Below, piece after piece: positions 27,614-36,427 of a stretch of 64,000 nucleotides of DNA. The notes under the pieces were generated by a model. It made no database searches, was not told the DNA's origin, and was given only the letters and a program-made list of their open reading frames with translations. The stretch's first letter is position 1. Every line of letters begins with the position of its first letter. Made by a program: the position numbers and the translations under genes. The stretch is from CAJBVG01 sp943371235. Lineage in GTDB: Bacteria; Bacteroidota; Bacteroidia; Sphingobacteriales; Sphingobacteriaceae. Where the stretch lies: the NCBI GenBank assembly GCA_943371235.1, contig CALRTZ010000005.1, forward strand, positions 22,450 through 86,449. The letters are read 5' to 3'.

Positions 27614-28138
27614 TTACCAGGTAGTTTTTACAAAAAGCGTATCGGCATCCATTCCTTTTACATCTTGTATGCTAAATATTGAGTACGATTTTTCTACATT
27701 CCAATCTACGATTTTACTGGAACTGTATAAGTTATTAGCGTTTTGGAAGTAAAAGTATATTCTGTTTGGCTTGTTTAAATCACCGTACACATCCATAAAT
27801 TTTAGCGTCAGCTTTTTTTCTAAACATACAAAACGAGTATAGTTCGGGGTGTTTAGTTGTTTATACGAATTTTTCCAAGCTGGTTTATTTATGTCGAATT
27901 CGGTAAAGGTTTCGATGTCTTTATATACTTCTTCGGCAGTAATTATTTTTCGTTCGAGTGTGTTATTTTGTATAACCGTTTTTGTTATTTCAGCTTCTAA
28001 TTTTTTAATGTTACTAAAATTAAATACTTGTTCTTTTATAGAAATAGGGTAGTACTTACTATTCGTTTTTTCTTTGGCAGTTGGCGTACAAGCCAATACA
28101 TGAAGGCAAAGCAGTACAAAAAATATATTTTTCTTCAT
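27614..28138 (-). CDS. Putative lipoprotein of unknown function
   Basis: 174 aa. Signal peptide with lipobox LLCLHVLAC (Cys at about residue 17), then a soluble domain with several beta strands (TRFVCLEKKLTLKFMDVYGDLNKPNRIYFY split over about residues 100-130). No family recognised. Its ATG overlaps the gpmI stop codon by one base (TAATG), so it is translationally coupled to and expressed with gpmI. It converges with the YyaL-like gene, with 5 bp between the stop codons. Confidence 0.75.
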   Translation of the reverse strand: MKKNIFFVLLCLHVLACTPTAKEKTNSKYYPISIKEQVFNFSNIKKLEAEITKTVIQNNTLERKIITAEEVYKDIETFTEFDINKPAWKNSYKQLNTPNYTRFVCLEKKLTLKFMDVYGDLNKPNRIYFYFQNANNLYSSSKIVDWNVEKSYSIFSIQDVKGMDADTLFVKTTW

Positions 28139-29670
28139 TATTTTTTCAATAAACTTTTACCGTTCATTTCTGATGGTTGTTTTATATTAAACAAATCTAA
28201 AATGGTAGGTGCAATGTCTGCTAAACCTCCATCGTTTAAACCAAATGTACTATCATCAATTAAAATACAAGGTACTAAATTGGTAGAGTGTGCAGTGTTC
28301 GGAGTACCGTCTTCGTTTTTCATATAATCAGCATTGCCATGGTCGGCAATTAGTATAAACGAATATCCATTTGCAAGTCCTGCGGTAACCACTTGTTCAG
28401 CGCATTTGTCAACCGTTTCTACTGCTTTTATAACTGCTTCAAAAACGCCCGTATGCCCCACCATATCTGGGTTTGCAAAATTTAAGCATACAAAATCAAC
28501 TTCGCCTTTTTTGAGTTCTTCAGTTATTGCATCTGCAATTCCTTGTGCACTCATTTCCGGTTGCAAATCATACGTTGCTACTTTTGGTGAAGGAATCATA
28601 ATTCTACTTTCCTTTTCAAAAGGAATTTCTCTGCCACCCGAAAAGAAAAAGGTTACGTGCGGATATTTCTCTGTTTCGGCAATTCGAATTTGCGAAAGTC
28701 CATTATTTGCTAATACTTCACCTAAGGTTTTTGCTAAATTATCTTTCTCAAAAATTACATTTACATGCTCAAAAGAATCGTCGTAACTCGTCATGGTTAC
28801 ATAATGCAAATTCAATTTATGCATATTAAACTCAGGCAAATCTTTTTGGGTAAGTGCAACTGTAATTTCTCTTGCGCGGTCTGTTCTAAAGTTGAAAGAA
28901 ATGACCACATCACCTTCTCTAATTGATGCTAAGGCATTGTTTTGTTTATCTGTACACACAATAGCGTTCATAAACTCATCGGTAATACCTTGTGCATATT
29001 CTTGTTTTACTTGCGCAATAGGATCTTCTGTTTTTACACCATCCGCATGTACTAATAATTCATATGCTAGCTTTACACGTTCCCAACGTAAGTCTCTATC
29101 CATTGCATAATACCTACCTATTATGCTAGCTAGTTTTGCCGTATTTTTTTTATCTTGATTATGTTGAATTAAATCTGTTAAATATCCTGCACCACTTTTA
29201 GGATCTGTATCTCTGCCGTCTAAAAAAGCATGTACAAATACTTGCTCATTACCATTTTCAGTTGCAATATCGCACAGCGCTTTTAAGTGGTTTATGTGAG
29301 AGTGTACACCACCATCAGATAAGAGTCCAAAAAAATGTACATTCTTTTGTTCGTTTTTAGCATAATCCAATGCTTGTTTTAACACCTTATTTTGTGCTAA
29401 TACACCATTCTGAATAGATTTATGAATTTTAACTAATTCCTGAAAAATAACTCTTCCAGAGCCAATAGTTAAGTGTCCCACTTCCGAATTACCCATTTGT
29501 CCATCGGGTAAACCTACTGCTTCACCAGAGGCAACCAGCTTAGAATGAGGGTATTTATTATATAATGAATGTATGAACGGAGTTTTTGCATGTTGTATAG
29601 CGTCGGCATCTGCTTTCAATCCTAAACCCCAACCATCGAGAATTAAGAGTGCAATTTTCTTATTTTTCAT
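28138..29670 (-). CDS. gpmI: 2,3-bisphosphoglycerate-independent phosphoglycerate mutase
   Basis: 510 aa. Interconverts 3- and 2-phosphoglycerate in glycolysis with two Mn2+ ions. The alkaline-phosphatase-like core begins LLILDGWG and includes the phosphoserine site MGNSEVGH (Ser at about residue 62), and ends with the second metal cluster HGNADYM and NTAHSTNLVP. The transferase insertion holds HAFLDGRDTDP and GRYYAMDRD. ATG 29670 gives MKNKKIALLILDGWG; a TTG six bases earlier lies within a promoter-like element and is unlikely. Assignment is secure. Confidence 0.97.
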   Translation of the reverse strand: MKNKKIALLILDGWGLGLKADADAIQHAKTPFIHSLYNKYPHSKLVASGEAVGLPDGQMGNSEVGHLTIGSGRVIFQELVKIHKSIQNGVLAQNKVLKQALDYAKNEQKNVHFFGLLSDGGVHSHINHLKALCDIATENGNEQVFVHAFLDGRDTDPKSGAGYLTDLIQHNQDKKNTAKLASIIGRYYAMDRDLRWERVKLAYELLVHADGVKTEDPIAQVKQEYAQGITDEFMNAIVCTDKQNNALASIREGDVVISFNFRTDRAREITVALTQKDLPEFNMHKLNLHYVTMTSYDDSFEHVNVIFEKDNLAKTLGEVLANNGLSQIRIAETEKYPHVTFFFSGGREIPFEKESRIMIPSPKVATYDLQPEMSAQGIADAITEELKKGEVDFVCLNFANPDMVGHTGVFEAVIKAVETVDKCAEQVVTAGLANGYSFILIADHGNADYMKNEDGTPNTAHSTNLVPCILIDDSTFGLNDGGLADIAPTILDLFNIKQPSEMNGKSLLKK

Positions 29671-29673
29671 ACA

Positions 29674-29681
29674 CAAATATA
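29674..29681 (-). promoter_or_regulatory. -7 promoter element of gpmI
   Basis: On the minus strand TATATTTG, an exact match to TAnnTTTG, ends 3 nt before the gpmI ATG. If used, the transcript would be essentially leaderless. No good -33 element was seen. Confidence 0.35.
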
Positions 29682-29736
29682 GCTATTGGAAATGATTGGC
29701 ACAGTTTTTAAGGTATAAATGTGAATTAAACAATTA

Positions 29737-30138
29737 ATGAAGAGATTTCTTTTTACCCTTGTGCTATTTTTTAGTGTAGTTATGAGTTCATTTGCACAAA
29801 GTGAATTCTTAGACGACATTACGTTTGCATTTAAAAATGCAGACCAGCGCATGCTTTCCAAGTATTTCGGGAGCAAAATTGAAATCACTTTACTCAACCA
29901 ATCAAATGTATTTAGCAAATCACAAGCCGAAATGGTGATGAAAGATTTCTTTGGTAAATACGATCCTGTCGAGTTCCAAATATTGTACAAAAATAATCCA
30001 AGTTCGGATGCTGCTCGTTTCGCAATTGGGCAATTAGATACCCGAGCTGGTAAATTCAGAATCTATTTTATACTTAAAACTTCCGAATCCGGAGTTTATC
30101 TTCAGGAAATGCGCTTCGAACAAGAACGTACTCAATAA
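29737..30138 (+). CDS. DUF4783 domain protein, exported
   Basis: 133 aa. Signal peptide MKRFLFTLVLFFSVVMSSFAQ, then a small NTF2-like domain with IEITLLNQSNVFSKSQAEMVM and RAGKFRIYFILK, the pattern of DUF4783, which is restricted to Bacteroidota. Function unknown; probably periplasmic. It lies 39 bp upstream of nadC and is divergent from gpmI with a spacer of 66 bp that must hold both promoters. Confidence 0.85.
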   Translation: MKRFLFTLVLFFSVVMSSFAQSEFLDDITFAFKNADQRMLSKYFGSKIEITLLNQSNVFSKSQAEMVMKDFFGKYDPVEFQILYKNNPSSDAARFAIGQLDTRAGKFRIYFILKTSESGVYLQEMRFEQERTQ

Positions 30139-30177
30139 TTTTTCCTATTTTTCGAGCTTATTAAATTCCTGTTTTTC

Positions 30178-31029
30178 ATGAATAACTATACTGATAAGCA
30201 ATTAACAGATTTTATTGATTTGTGTATTCTAGAAGATGTAGGCGATGGCGATCATACATCGCTTTCTACCATACCTGCTGGCACTCAAAATAAAGCACAA
30301 CTACTCGTAAAAGAAGAAGGAATTATTGCGGGTGTGGAAGTGGCTGTTAAAATATTTCATCGCTTCGATCCAAGTTTACAAGTTACTACCATATTAAAAG
30401 ATGGTGATGCGGTTACGTACGGACAAGTAGTGTTAACAGTACAAGGCAGTGCGCATTCTATTCTAAAAGCAGAACGTTTAGTGCTGAATATTATGCAACG
30501 CATGTCGGGTATTGCTACATATACTCATAAAGTAGTGGGCATGGTAGCTCATACAGGTTGCAAAATATTAGATACTCGCAAAACCACGCCAGGGTTACGT
30601 TTCCTCGAAAAAGAAGCTGTTTTAATTGGCGGAGGCTTTAACCATAGGTTCGGATTGTATGATATGATTTTGATAAAAGATAATCATGTTGATTATGCAG
30701 GTGGAATTATACAAGCCTTAAGGAATGCCAAACAATATTTAAAAGATACTAATAGAAACTTACCTATAGAAATTGAAACTCGTTCCTTAGCAGAAGTTGC
30801 CGAAGCACTTACTGAAGGTGGTTTTTTGAGAATTATGTTTGATAATTTTTCATTTGATGACTTGAAAAAAGGGGTAGAAATGGTAGGTAATTTATACCAA
30901 ACGGAGGCATCAGGAGGCATTACCATTAACAATGTGGTACAATATGCAGAACATGGTGTAACATGCATTTCAATTGGCGCCTTAACACATTCTGTTAAGT
31001 CATTAGATTTAAGCTTAAAAGCTGTTTAA
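30178..31029 (+). CDS. nadC: Nicotinate-nucleotide pyrophosphorylase (carboxylating)
   Basis: 283 aa. Converts quinolinate and PRPP to nicotinate mononucleotide in NAD synthesis. The N-terminal open-face sandwich has LEDVGDGDHTS (about 18-28); the barrel domain has MQRMSGIATYTHK, LDTRKTTPGLR (about 124-134, substrate Arg and Lys), KDNHVDY, EIETRSLAE and ISIGALTHS. Length is typical. It may be expressed with the DUF4783 gene upstream; nadA and nadB are not in the window. Confidence 0.95.
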   Translation: MNNYTDKQLTDFIDLCILEDVGDGDHTSLSTIPAGTQNKAQLLVKEEGIIAGVEVAVKIFHRFDPSLQVTTILKDGDAVTYGQVVLTVQGSAHSILKAERLVLNIMQRMSGIATYTHKVVGMVAHTGCKILDTRKTTPGLRFLEKEAVLIGGGFNHRFGLYDMILIKDNHVDYAGGIIQALRNAKQYLKDTNRNLPIEIETRSLAEVAEALTEGGFLRIMFDNFSFDDLKKGVEMVGNLYQTEASGGITINNVVQYAEHGVTCISIGALTHSVKSLDLSLKAV

Positions 31030-31104
31030 ATCAATCGTTTAGGTCAATTAATCAATATTTAATACACATTAGCTAATAAAAATGCTATTTTAGAGCATCC
31101 AACC

Positions 31105-31752
31105 ATGTTATCAGTTAGTACTTCCATAGCGCTTTTGGTATCGTATTTATACGGTTCAATTCCTACTGCAATTTGGATAGGGAAGGCTTTTTATGGCATC
31201 GATGTTAGAGAGTACGGCAGCGGTAATGCTGGTGCTACCAATACCTTCAGAATCCTAGGTAAAAAAGCGGGAATACCTGTATTGATTATCGATATTTTAA
31301 AAGGCTTTACAGCAACTAACCTTGTATATTTTGTAGGTAATTACATTCCAGGATCTGTTCCATTTGCAAACTTACAATTAGTGTTAGGTGTTACGGCTGT
31401 TATTGGACATATATTCCCAATATTTGCAGGATTTAGAGGGGGCAAGGGCATAGCCACTTTGTTCGGAATGATTTTAGCAGTACATCCAGAAGCATCTTTA
31501 ATTTCATGCGGAGTGTTTGTAATTGTATTACTGCTTACACAATATGTTTCCTTAAGTTCGATGTTTGCAAGTTTTATGTTTCCAGTAAACATCATATTAT
31601 TTTTTAACGAAACTACCACCAAGACCCAACTTTTATTCGCTATATCTGTTTGTATACTAGTAATGTTTACACATCAAAAAAACATCGAACGTTTACTAAA
31701 AGGAAAAGAATCTAAAGCGAATATTTTTAAAAAGAAAACCGAGGACCTTTAA
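31105..31752 (+). CDS. plsY: Acyl-phosphate:glycerol-3-phosphate acyltransferase
   Basis: 215 aa inner-membrane enzyme that uses acyl-phosphate to make lysophosphatidic acid. Conserved motifs: YGSIPTAIWIGK (first loop), GSGNAGATNTFR (about 38-49), and HIFPIFAGFRGGKGIAT (about 102-118). About six hydrophobic segments. A Lys-rich C-terminal tail follows the last membrane segment. PlsX is not in the window. Confidence 0.95.
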   Translation: MLSVSTSIALLVSYLYGSIPTAIWIGKAFYGIDVREYGSGNAGATNTFRILGKKAGIPVLIIDILKGFTATNLVYFVGNYIPGSVPFANLQLVLGVTAVIGHIFPIFAGFRGGKGIATLFGMILAVHPEASLISCGVFVIVLLLTQYVSLSSMFASFMFPVNIILFFNETTTKTQLLFAISVCILVMFTHQKNIERLLKGKESKANIFKKKTEDL

Positions 31753-31798
31753 TGGAACTGTTTTTGCTTTCAATACTGTAATTTATTAATAATTTATA

Positions 31799-33877
31799 AT
31801 GAAAAAACAATTTTTACTACTAGCAATGTTCATTGCTACCTTCTGCATGAATGTAAAAGCTCAAGAGCCTAACGTAATTCCTTGTGCTACGCATGAGTAC
31901 ATGGAGAATGTACAAATGAAAGACCCTCAATTTATTCTAAACCAACAACTTTTAGAACAATAGTATCAAGCCATGATGCAAAGTGGATACAAACAAGGTC
32001 AAAAAGTAAAATGAATTATTCCGATTGTATTCCATATTTTCCATAACAATGGAGTGGAGAATATTGCGAAGGAAAGAATCTTAGAGCAAGTAGAAATTTT
32101 GAATAAAGATTTTCAACGCTTAAATGCTGATTCCAATCAAACAAACCCTATATACAAAGCCATTGCAGCCGATTGTGAAATCGAGTTCCGACTAGCTAAA
32201 TTAGATCCGAATGGTAATTGTACCGATGGAATTGTGCGTGTGCAAACTGACTTAACGTATGATGCGGATGATAATATTAAGGCGGTTAGTCGTTGGCCAA
32301 ACAATAAATATTTTAACGTTTGGGTAGTAGAAACTATTAGCGGTGCACCTGCAGGCAGTGTAATTTTAGGACGATCGCAATTCCCTGGTGGAAGTAATTT
32401 AACTGATGGTGTACTTTTAAAATTCAGCGTTTGCGGAAACACTACTAATTTTAACAACTACGGCAGAACCTTAACTCACGAAATTGGCCACTCATTAAAC
32501 CTACGCCACATTTGGGGCGATGGAACTTGTGCAACAGATTTTGTGGCAGATACACCACCTCATGCTGCGGCTAATGATGGTTGCCCTAAAAATAAAGTTT
32601 CTACTTGTTCAGGAAATAAAGTGGAAATGACAGAAAATTACATGGATTATACCAACGGTTCTTGCCAAAACATGTTTAGTAATGGGCAAAAAGCACGTAT
32701 GGATATTGTGTGGAACGGAAGCCAAAACAGCCGTTCTAATTTATACTCACCAGCAAACTTATTAGCAACTGGTACCAACGATGGTTTTAATGCGCCACCA
32801 TGTGTGCCTTTAGCAGATTTTTACCGCAAACAAGAAGGTTGCACAGGTTCTGCCTATATTTTTAGTGATTACACCACTCGTGCAGATGTGACTTCGTATT
32901 TCTGGGAGTTTGAAGGCGGTACACCAGCAACTTCTACAGACAAAACTCCAAGTGTTACGTATAGTACAGCAGGATCTTTTGATGTTAAATTAAAAGTAAC
33001 AAACGCTACAGGTTCGGATAGTTTACTGAAACAAAATTTCATGAAAATTTTTGAAAATGTTTCTACCAAAACGCTGCCATTTACTCAAGATATGGAAGAC
33101 CTAAATAGCTTTGAAAACAATATTTATAACCGTGCAGATAATAAATCGTTATGGTTAAGAACTACTACTGCGGGTTATAATTCAGCATCTTCCCTATACA
33201 TGAAATTCTTTAATGTTTCTGATGGGAGAGCGAACGCAATTTTATTGCCAACCTTAAATTTAGTAGGAACCACTAACCCTGTATTGAGTTATGATTATGC
33301 TTATGCACAAAGATCAAGTGCTTCATTAGATAGGCTAACCGTTGCAATTTCTAGAAATTGTGGATTGTCTTTTATTACGCTGAGTAATGTATCGGGAGCT
33401 ACATTGGCTACCTCTGCAATATCAACTGCAGAATTTGTACCCACAAATGCCTCACAATGGAAGCAAATACAAACATCATTAAGTGCATACAATACTGAAG
33501 ACAATGCACAAGTAAGATTTTTAGCAACCAATAGTGGACCAGGTAATAATATTTACCTTGATAATATCAGCATAAGTGTTACTACAGGAGTAGAAAACTT
33601 AATATTGAATAACTTAAATTTAAGCATTGCCCCTAATCCATTTTCGAGCAACGCAAAAGTAATGTTCAATTTATTATTTACTGCAAACGTAACTGCCGAC
33701 TTATACGATGTGTTAGGTCGCAAAGTAACGAATGTATTCGATGGCACTTTAAATGCCGGCACACAAGAGCTAAACATCAATTCGGAACACACTAGCAATA
33801 TACAATCGGGTTTATACTTATTGCGCTTAAGTGTTAACGGTGTCGTAAAAACAGAAAGACTAGTATTTGGACTATAG
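31799..33877 (+). pseudogene. T9SS-sorted pappalysin-like metalloprotease, interrupted by two stop codons
   Basis: One reading frame runs from ATG 31799 to TAA 33877 but holds TAG at 31961-31963 and TGA at 32012-32014. Part 1 (54 aa) is a signal peptide, MKKQFLLLAMFIATFCMNVKAQ, plus a propeptide. Between the stops the frame still reads YQAMMQSGYKQGQKVK, and after the second it reads IIPIVFHIFHNNGVEN, the usual N-terminus of an M43 metzincin domain. The zinc motif HEIGHSLNLRH and Met-turn ENYMDYT are intact, followed by a PKD domain and a C-terminal type IX sorting domain. A GTG at 32054 could restart translation, but without a signal peptide. Most likely a recent pseudogene, or base-call errors. 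Confidence 0.75.
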
Positions 33878-33894
33878 AACTATGTTATTTATAT

Positions 33895-33940
33895 GCACGA
33901 ACATATGAGCATACGAGCAAACTAGCATATGAGCATACGA
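33895..33940. repeat. 8-bp array (ATATGAGC / ATACGAGC)
   Basis: Units GCACGAAC, ATATGAGC, ATACGAGC, AAACTAGC, ATATGAGC, ATACGA follow the metalloprotease stop and lead into the terminator stem. Confidence 0.75.
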
Positions 33941-33970
33941 AAAAGGAGGGAAGAGATTTCCTCCTTTTTT
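33940..33970 (+). terminator. Rho-independent terminator after the metalloprotease frame
   Basis: AAAAAGGAGG (33940-33949) pairs with CCTCCTTTTT (33960-33969) over 10 bp around a 10-nt loop and is followed by T residues. Confidence 0.85.
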
Positions 33971-34034
33971 GTTTTAGAATAATCATACGTAGGAATATTT
34001 TAGTATTTGTACGTATAAATTACAATATTTTAAT

Positions 34035-34042
34035 TATTTTTG
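34035..34042 (+). promoter_or_regulatory. -7 promoter element of the toxin-antitoxin operon
   Basis: TATTTTTG matches TAnnTTTG and lies 19 bp before the antitoxin ATG. A TTTG at 34006-34009 is 25 bp upstream, longer than the usual 19-21, so the pair is uncertain. Confidence 0.35.
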
Positions 34043-34061
34043 TGTGTAAAATTGTACATAT

Positions 34062-34310
34062 ATGAACACTAAATTAACATTAAGTATAGAAGAGCAGGTA
34101 GTTGAAGAAGCAAAGAAGTATGCAAGTAATCAACATACCAGTTTATCTAATTTAGTAGAAAACTATTTAAAGAGTTTAGTAAATAAAAAGGATAAAAATA
34201 AAGAGGAATACTCATCAATAGTAAAATCATTAAAATCATCTTTTGTTGCAGAAAAAGATTTAGACTATAAAGAGGAATTAACAAAAAGACTTTCTGATAA
34301 ATACTTATAA
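34062..34310 (+). CDS. Antitoxin, DUF6364/ribbon-helix-helix type
   Basis: 82 aa. The N-terminal segment MNTKLTLSIEEQVVEEAKKYA followed by SLSNLVENYLKSL is the ribbon-helix-helix pattern of DUF6364-type antitoxins, which bind DNA as dimers and repress their own operon. The C-terminal half is Lys- and Ser-rich and would bind and neutralise the toxin. Its stop codon is separated by one base from the ATG of the PIN-domain gene, the normal arrangement for a type II toxin-antitoxin pair. Confidence 0.8.
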   Translation: MNTKLTLSIEEQVVEEAKKYASNQHTSLSNLVENYLKSLVNKKDKNKEEYSSIVKSLKSSFVAEKDLDYKEELTKRLSDKYL

Positions 34311-34311
34311 G

Positions 34312-34728
34312 ATGAAGAAGGTGTTGATTGATACGGATGTAATTTTAGACTTTTTCTTTGAAAGGGAACCTTTTTCAGATAATGCTGCTAAGGTTTTATC
34401 ACAATGTGAAAGAAAAATTATAGTAGGTTATGTAACTCCCGTAATTCTATCAAATGTATATTATCTATTATCTAAGAATACTAAGCCTGAAAAAGTAATT
34501 GAAAAGCTTAAGAAATTATTAATAATTTTAGATGTATTAACAATTGATAAGAGAATGATTGTAGCGGCATTAAATTCTGATTTTAAAGATTTTGAAGACG
34601 CAATACAAAATTATGCTGCAGAAATTAATGATAAAGTAGATATTATTATTACAAGAAATACTAAAGATTATAAAAAAAGCAAATTAGCTATAATGAATCC
34701 CCAAGAATTTTTAAATAGTAAAAAATAA
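34312..34728 (+). CDS. PIN-domain toxin (VapC-like ribonuclease)
   Basis: 138 aa. PIN-domain nuclease motifs are present: LIDTDVILDFFF with the first metal-binding Asp (about residues 5-16), a central conserved acidic residue in FKDFEDAIQNYAA (about 88-100), and IITRNTKDYKKSKLAIMNPQEFL at the end with further polar residues. Such toxins cleave tRNA or rRNA; the target here is unknown. It belongs with the antitoxin gene directly upstream. It converges with the hydrolase gene across a CTCCAAG array. Confidence 0.87.
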   Translation: MKKVLIDTDVILDFFFEREPFSDNAAKVLSQCERKIIVGYVTPVILSNVYYLLSKNTKPEKVIEKLKKLLIILDVLTIDKRMIVAALNSDFKDFEDAIQNYAAEINDKVDIIITRNTKDYKKSKLAIMNPQEFLNSKK

Positions 34729-34770
34729 TAAATTCATCTAAATATACTTTACAATTTACTATTTACAAAC

Positions 34771-34807
34771 CTCCCAACTCCAAGCTCATTACTCCAAGCT
34801 CCCAGCT
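34771..34807. repeat. 7-bp array (CTCCCAA / CTCCAAG)
   Basis: Units CTCCCAA, CTCCAAG, CTCATTA, CTCCAAG, CTCCCAG, CTA. The hydrolase stop codon (TAG on the minus strand, 34806-34808) is part of the last unit. The same unit family occurs at 54548-54582. Confidence 0.8.
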
Positions 34808-35624
34808 AAACACTCTCTACAAACTCCATTACTATCTGATTAAATATTTCTGGTTGTTCTAAGTTAGAAACATGGCCTGCACCATTTATTACATGTAATA
34901 TTGATCCTTTAATATTTTTGTTCATGTACTCTGATTCAGATAAAGGCGTTACAATATCCTCTTTGCCACAAATTATTAAAGTTGGTACATTTATATCAGC
35001 TAAGGTAGTACACGTTTCAGCACGCTCTGCCAATGCTGTTAATCCCATTTTTATAATATGCTGAGAATTTTGAAATACAACCTTACGTAATAGTTCAATA
35101 ATTTCCTTTTTATTTTCTAAACTCTCTTCTGCAAATACACTTTTTATAAAGGCTTCATTAAAGGTAGTTTTTCCAATCTTAGCAATTTCTTCAATGGTTT
35201 TTAATCGTTTTTCTTTTATTTCTGCTGTATCGGCAACGCATTGTGTATCGCACAAGAGTAAAGCTTTAAATCTTTTTGGATGTTTTTTTATCACATTTAA
35301 GGCAATAAATCCACCCATGGATAGTCCACAAAGCATTACGTCTTGTAGATTCAACTTAACCATAAAAGTTATTAAATCATCTGCAAACATGTCAATACTT
35401 AAATGAGATTCTTCATCTGTTGATTTTCCAAACCCTCTTATGTCACATGCAATTACACGGTATTTACTTTTAAGGCATTCTAATTGATTAATCCACATAG
35501 ATTTATCGAATGGATAGCCCTGCAAGAAAATGATCGTCGAATTTCCTTCGCCAATATCATCGTATGATAAATTGAAATTATTTACTTGGATGGTCAAATT
35601 GTATCCTTTTTGTTCTTTGTCCAT
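34806..35624 (-). CDS. Alpha/beta hydrolase
   Basis: 272 aa. Alpha/beta-hydrolase fold with nucleophile elbow CGLSMGG (Ser102), oxyanion region FLQGYPFDKSMW (about 33-44), acid in CGKEDIVTP and catalytic His in GAGHVSNLEQP (near residue 253). Closest in motifs to 3-oxoadipate enol-lactonase and related esterases, but substrate is not determined. It starts 10 bp after the flavin reductase-like gene, so the two form an operon; nothing in the pair shows a pathway. Confidence 0.88.
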   Translation of the reverse strand: MDKEQKGYNLTIQVNNFNLSYDDIGEGNSTIIFLQGYPFDKSMWINQLECLKSKYRVIACDIRGFGKSTDEESHLSIDMFADDLITFMVKLNLQDVMLCGLSMGGFIALNVIKKHPKRFKALLLCDTQCVADTAEIKEKRLKTIEEIAKIGKTTFNEAFIKSVFAEESLENKKEIIELLRKVVFQNSQHIIKMGLTALAERAETCTTLADINVPTLIICGKEDIVTPLSESEYMNKNIKGSILHVINGAGHVSNLEQPEIFNQIVMEFVESV

Positions 35625-35634
35625 GTTTATCTAA

Positions 35635-36306
35635 TTAAAAACTTTCTTTAATAATATGATGATCGTTAACCCCTAAGCTTTGTAGTTGTTTCTCTATTTC
35701 TTTTAACATAGGTGGCGGGCCGCATACATAAAATGGCTGATTAAAATCATATACATGTTCCTTAATGAAATCTTCTGTTATCATACCATGGTGGTACCCA
35801 TCTCGTTTTTCGTCAGATAAAATATTGATGAATGATTTTCCTAATAAATATTCGAATTCACTTTCCCAAATAATATCTCGTTGGGTTTTATTTGCATATA
35901 GCAACATATTACTACCAATGGCATGTCTACTATCTAATTCTCTTAAAATGGATATAAACGGAGTAATTCCTGCTCCACCTGCAATAAATACTCCTGGCTG
36001 ATGGTACGTAATAGTTCCCCAAACTTCATGTATAACGAGTTCATCTAATTCTTTTAAGCTGAGCAATTCATTGGTAACGCCTTTATGGGCAGTATACGTT
36101 TTTATGCTAAACTCCAAATAATCGTCGCTGGGTAAACTGGTAAATGTAAAAGGTCGCTGCTCGTTAATCCATTTACTATTATTTATAGACACCTCGGTAG
36201 CTTGGCCAGGTTTAAAATCATAACCATTGGGCTTGCTTGTGCGTATTTGTAATACGTCGTGTGTTAAATGTGTAATTGATTTTATACTGATTATGTGTTT
36301 TTCCAT
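35635..36306 (-). CDS. Ferredoxin-NADP reductase-like flavoprotein
   Basis: 223 aa, soluble. FAD-binding domain with RPFTFTSLP (about residues 51-59), the RxYS-like motif for the flavin phosphate, and NAD(P)-binding domain with GGAGITPFISILREL (about 109-123) and YVCGPPPM (about 194-201). No iron-sulfur cluster Cys motif, so it is a bare reductase that would pass electrons from NAD(P)H to a separate carrier such as ferredoxin or flavodoxin. Upstream of the hydrolase gene on the same strand. Confidence 0.88.
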   Translation of the reverse strand: MEKHIISIKSITHLTHDVLQIRTSKPNGYDFKPGQATEVSINNSKWINEQRPFTFTSLPSDDYLEFSIKTYTAHKGVTNELLSLKELDELVIHEVWGTITYHQPGVFIAGGAGITPFISILRELDSRHAIGSNMLLYANKTQRDIIWESEFEYLLGKSFINILSDEKRDGYHHGMITEDFIKEHVYDFNQPFYVCGPPPMLKEIEKQLQSLGVNDHHIIKESF

Positions 36307-36387
36307 GATAGTAAAACTAGTGTTAATAGTTTAGCATGGATTATACAAGAAAAACTTGATTTTACATAAATCACAGATAGTATTTTT

Positions 36388-36427
36388 ACGACTATACGAC
36401 TATACGACTATACGATTTTACGACTAT
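36388..36427. repeat. 8-bp array (ACGACTAT)
   Basis: ACGACTAT three times in tandem, then ACGATTTT and a fifth copy ACGACTAT. The TAG stop codon of pabB (36424-36426 on the minus strand) lies inside the last copy. Confidence 0.85.

Noticed and set aside
28334..28786. Plus-strand open frame of 150 codons inside gpmI
   Set aside because: Antisense to gpmI and rich in Ser, Cys and Thr as expected for a shadow frame.
31961..32014. Recoding of TAG/TGA in this organism
   Set aside because: TAG and TGA serve as normal stops at other genes in the window (for example guaB and pabB end in TAG), so a changed code is not supported; the two stops are treated as mutations or errors.
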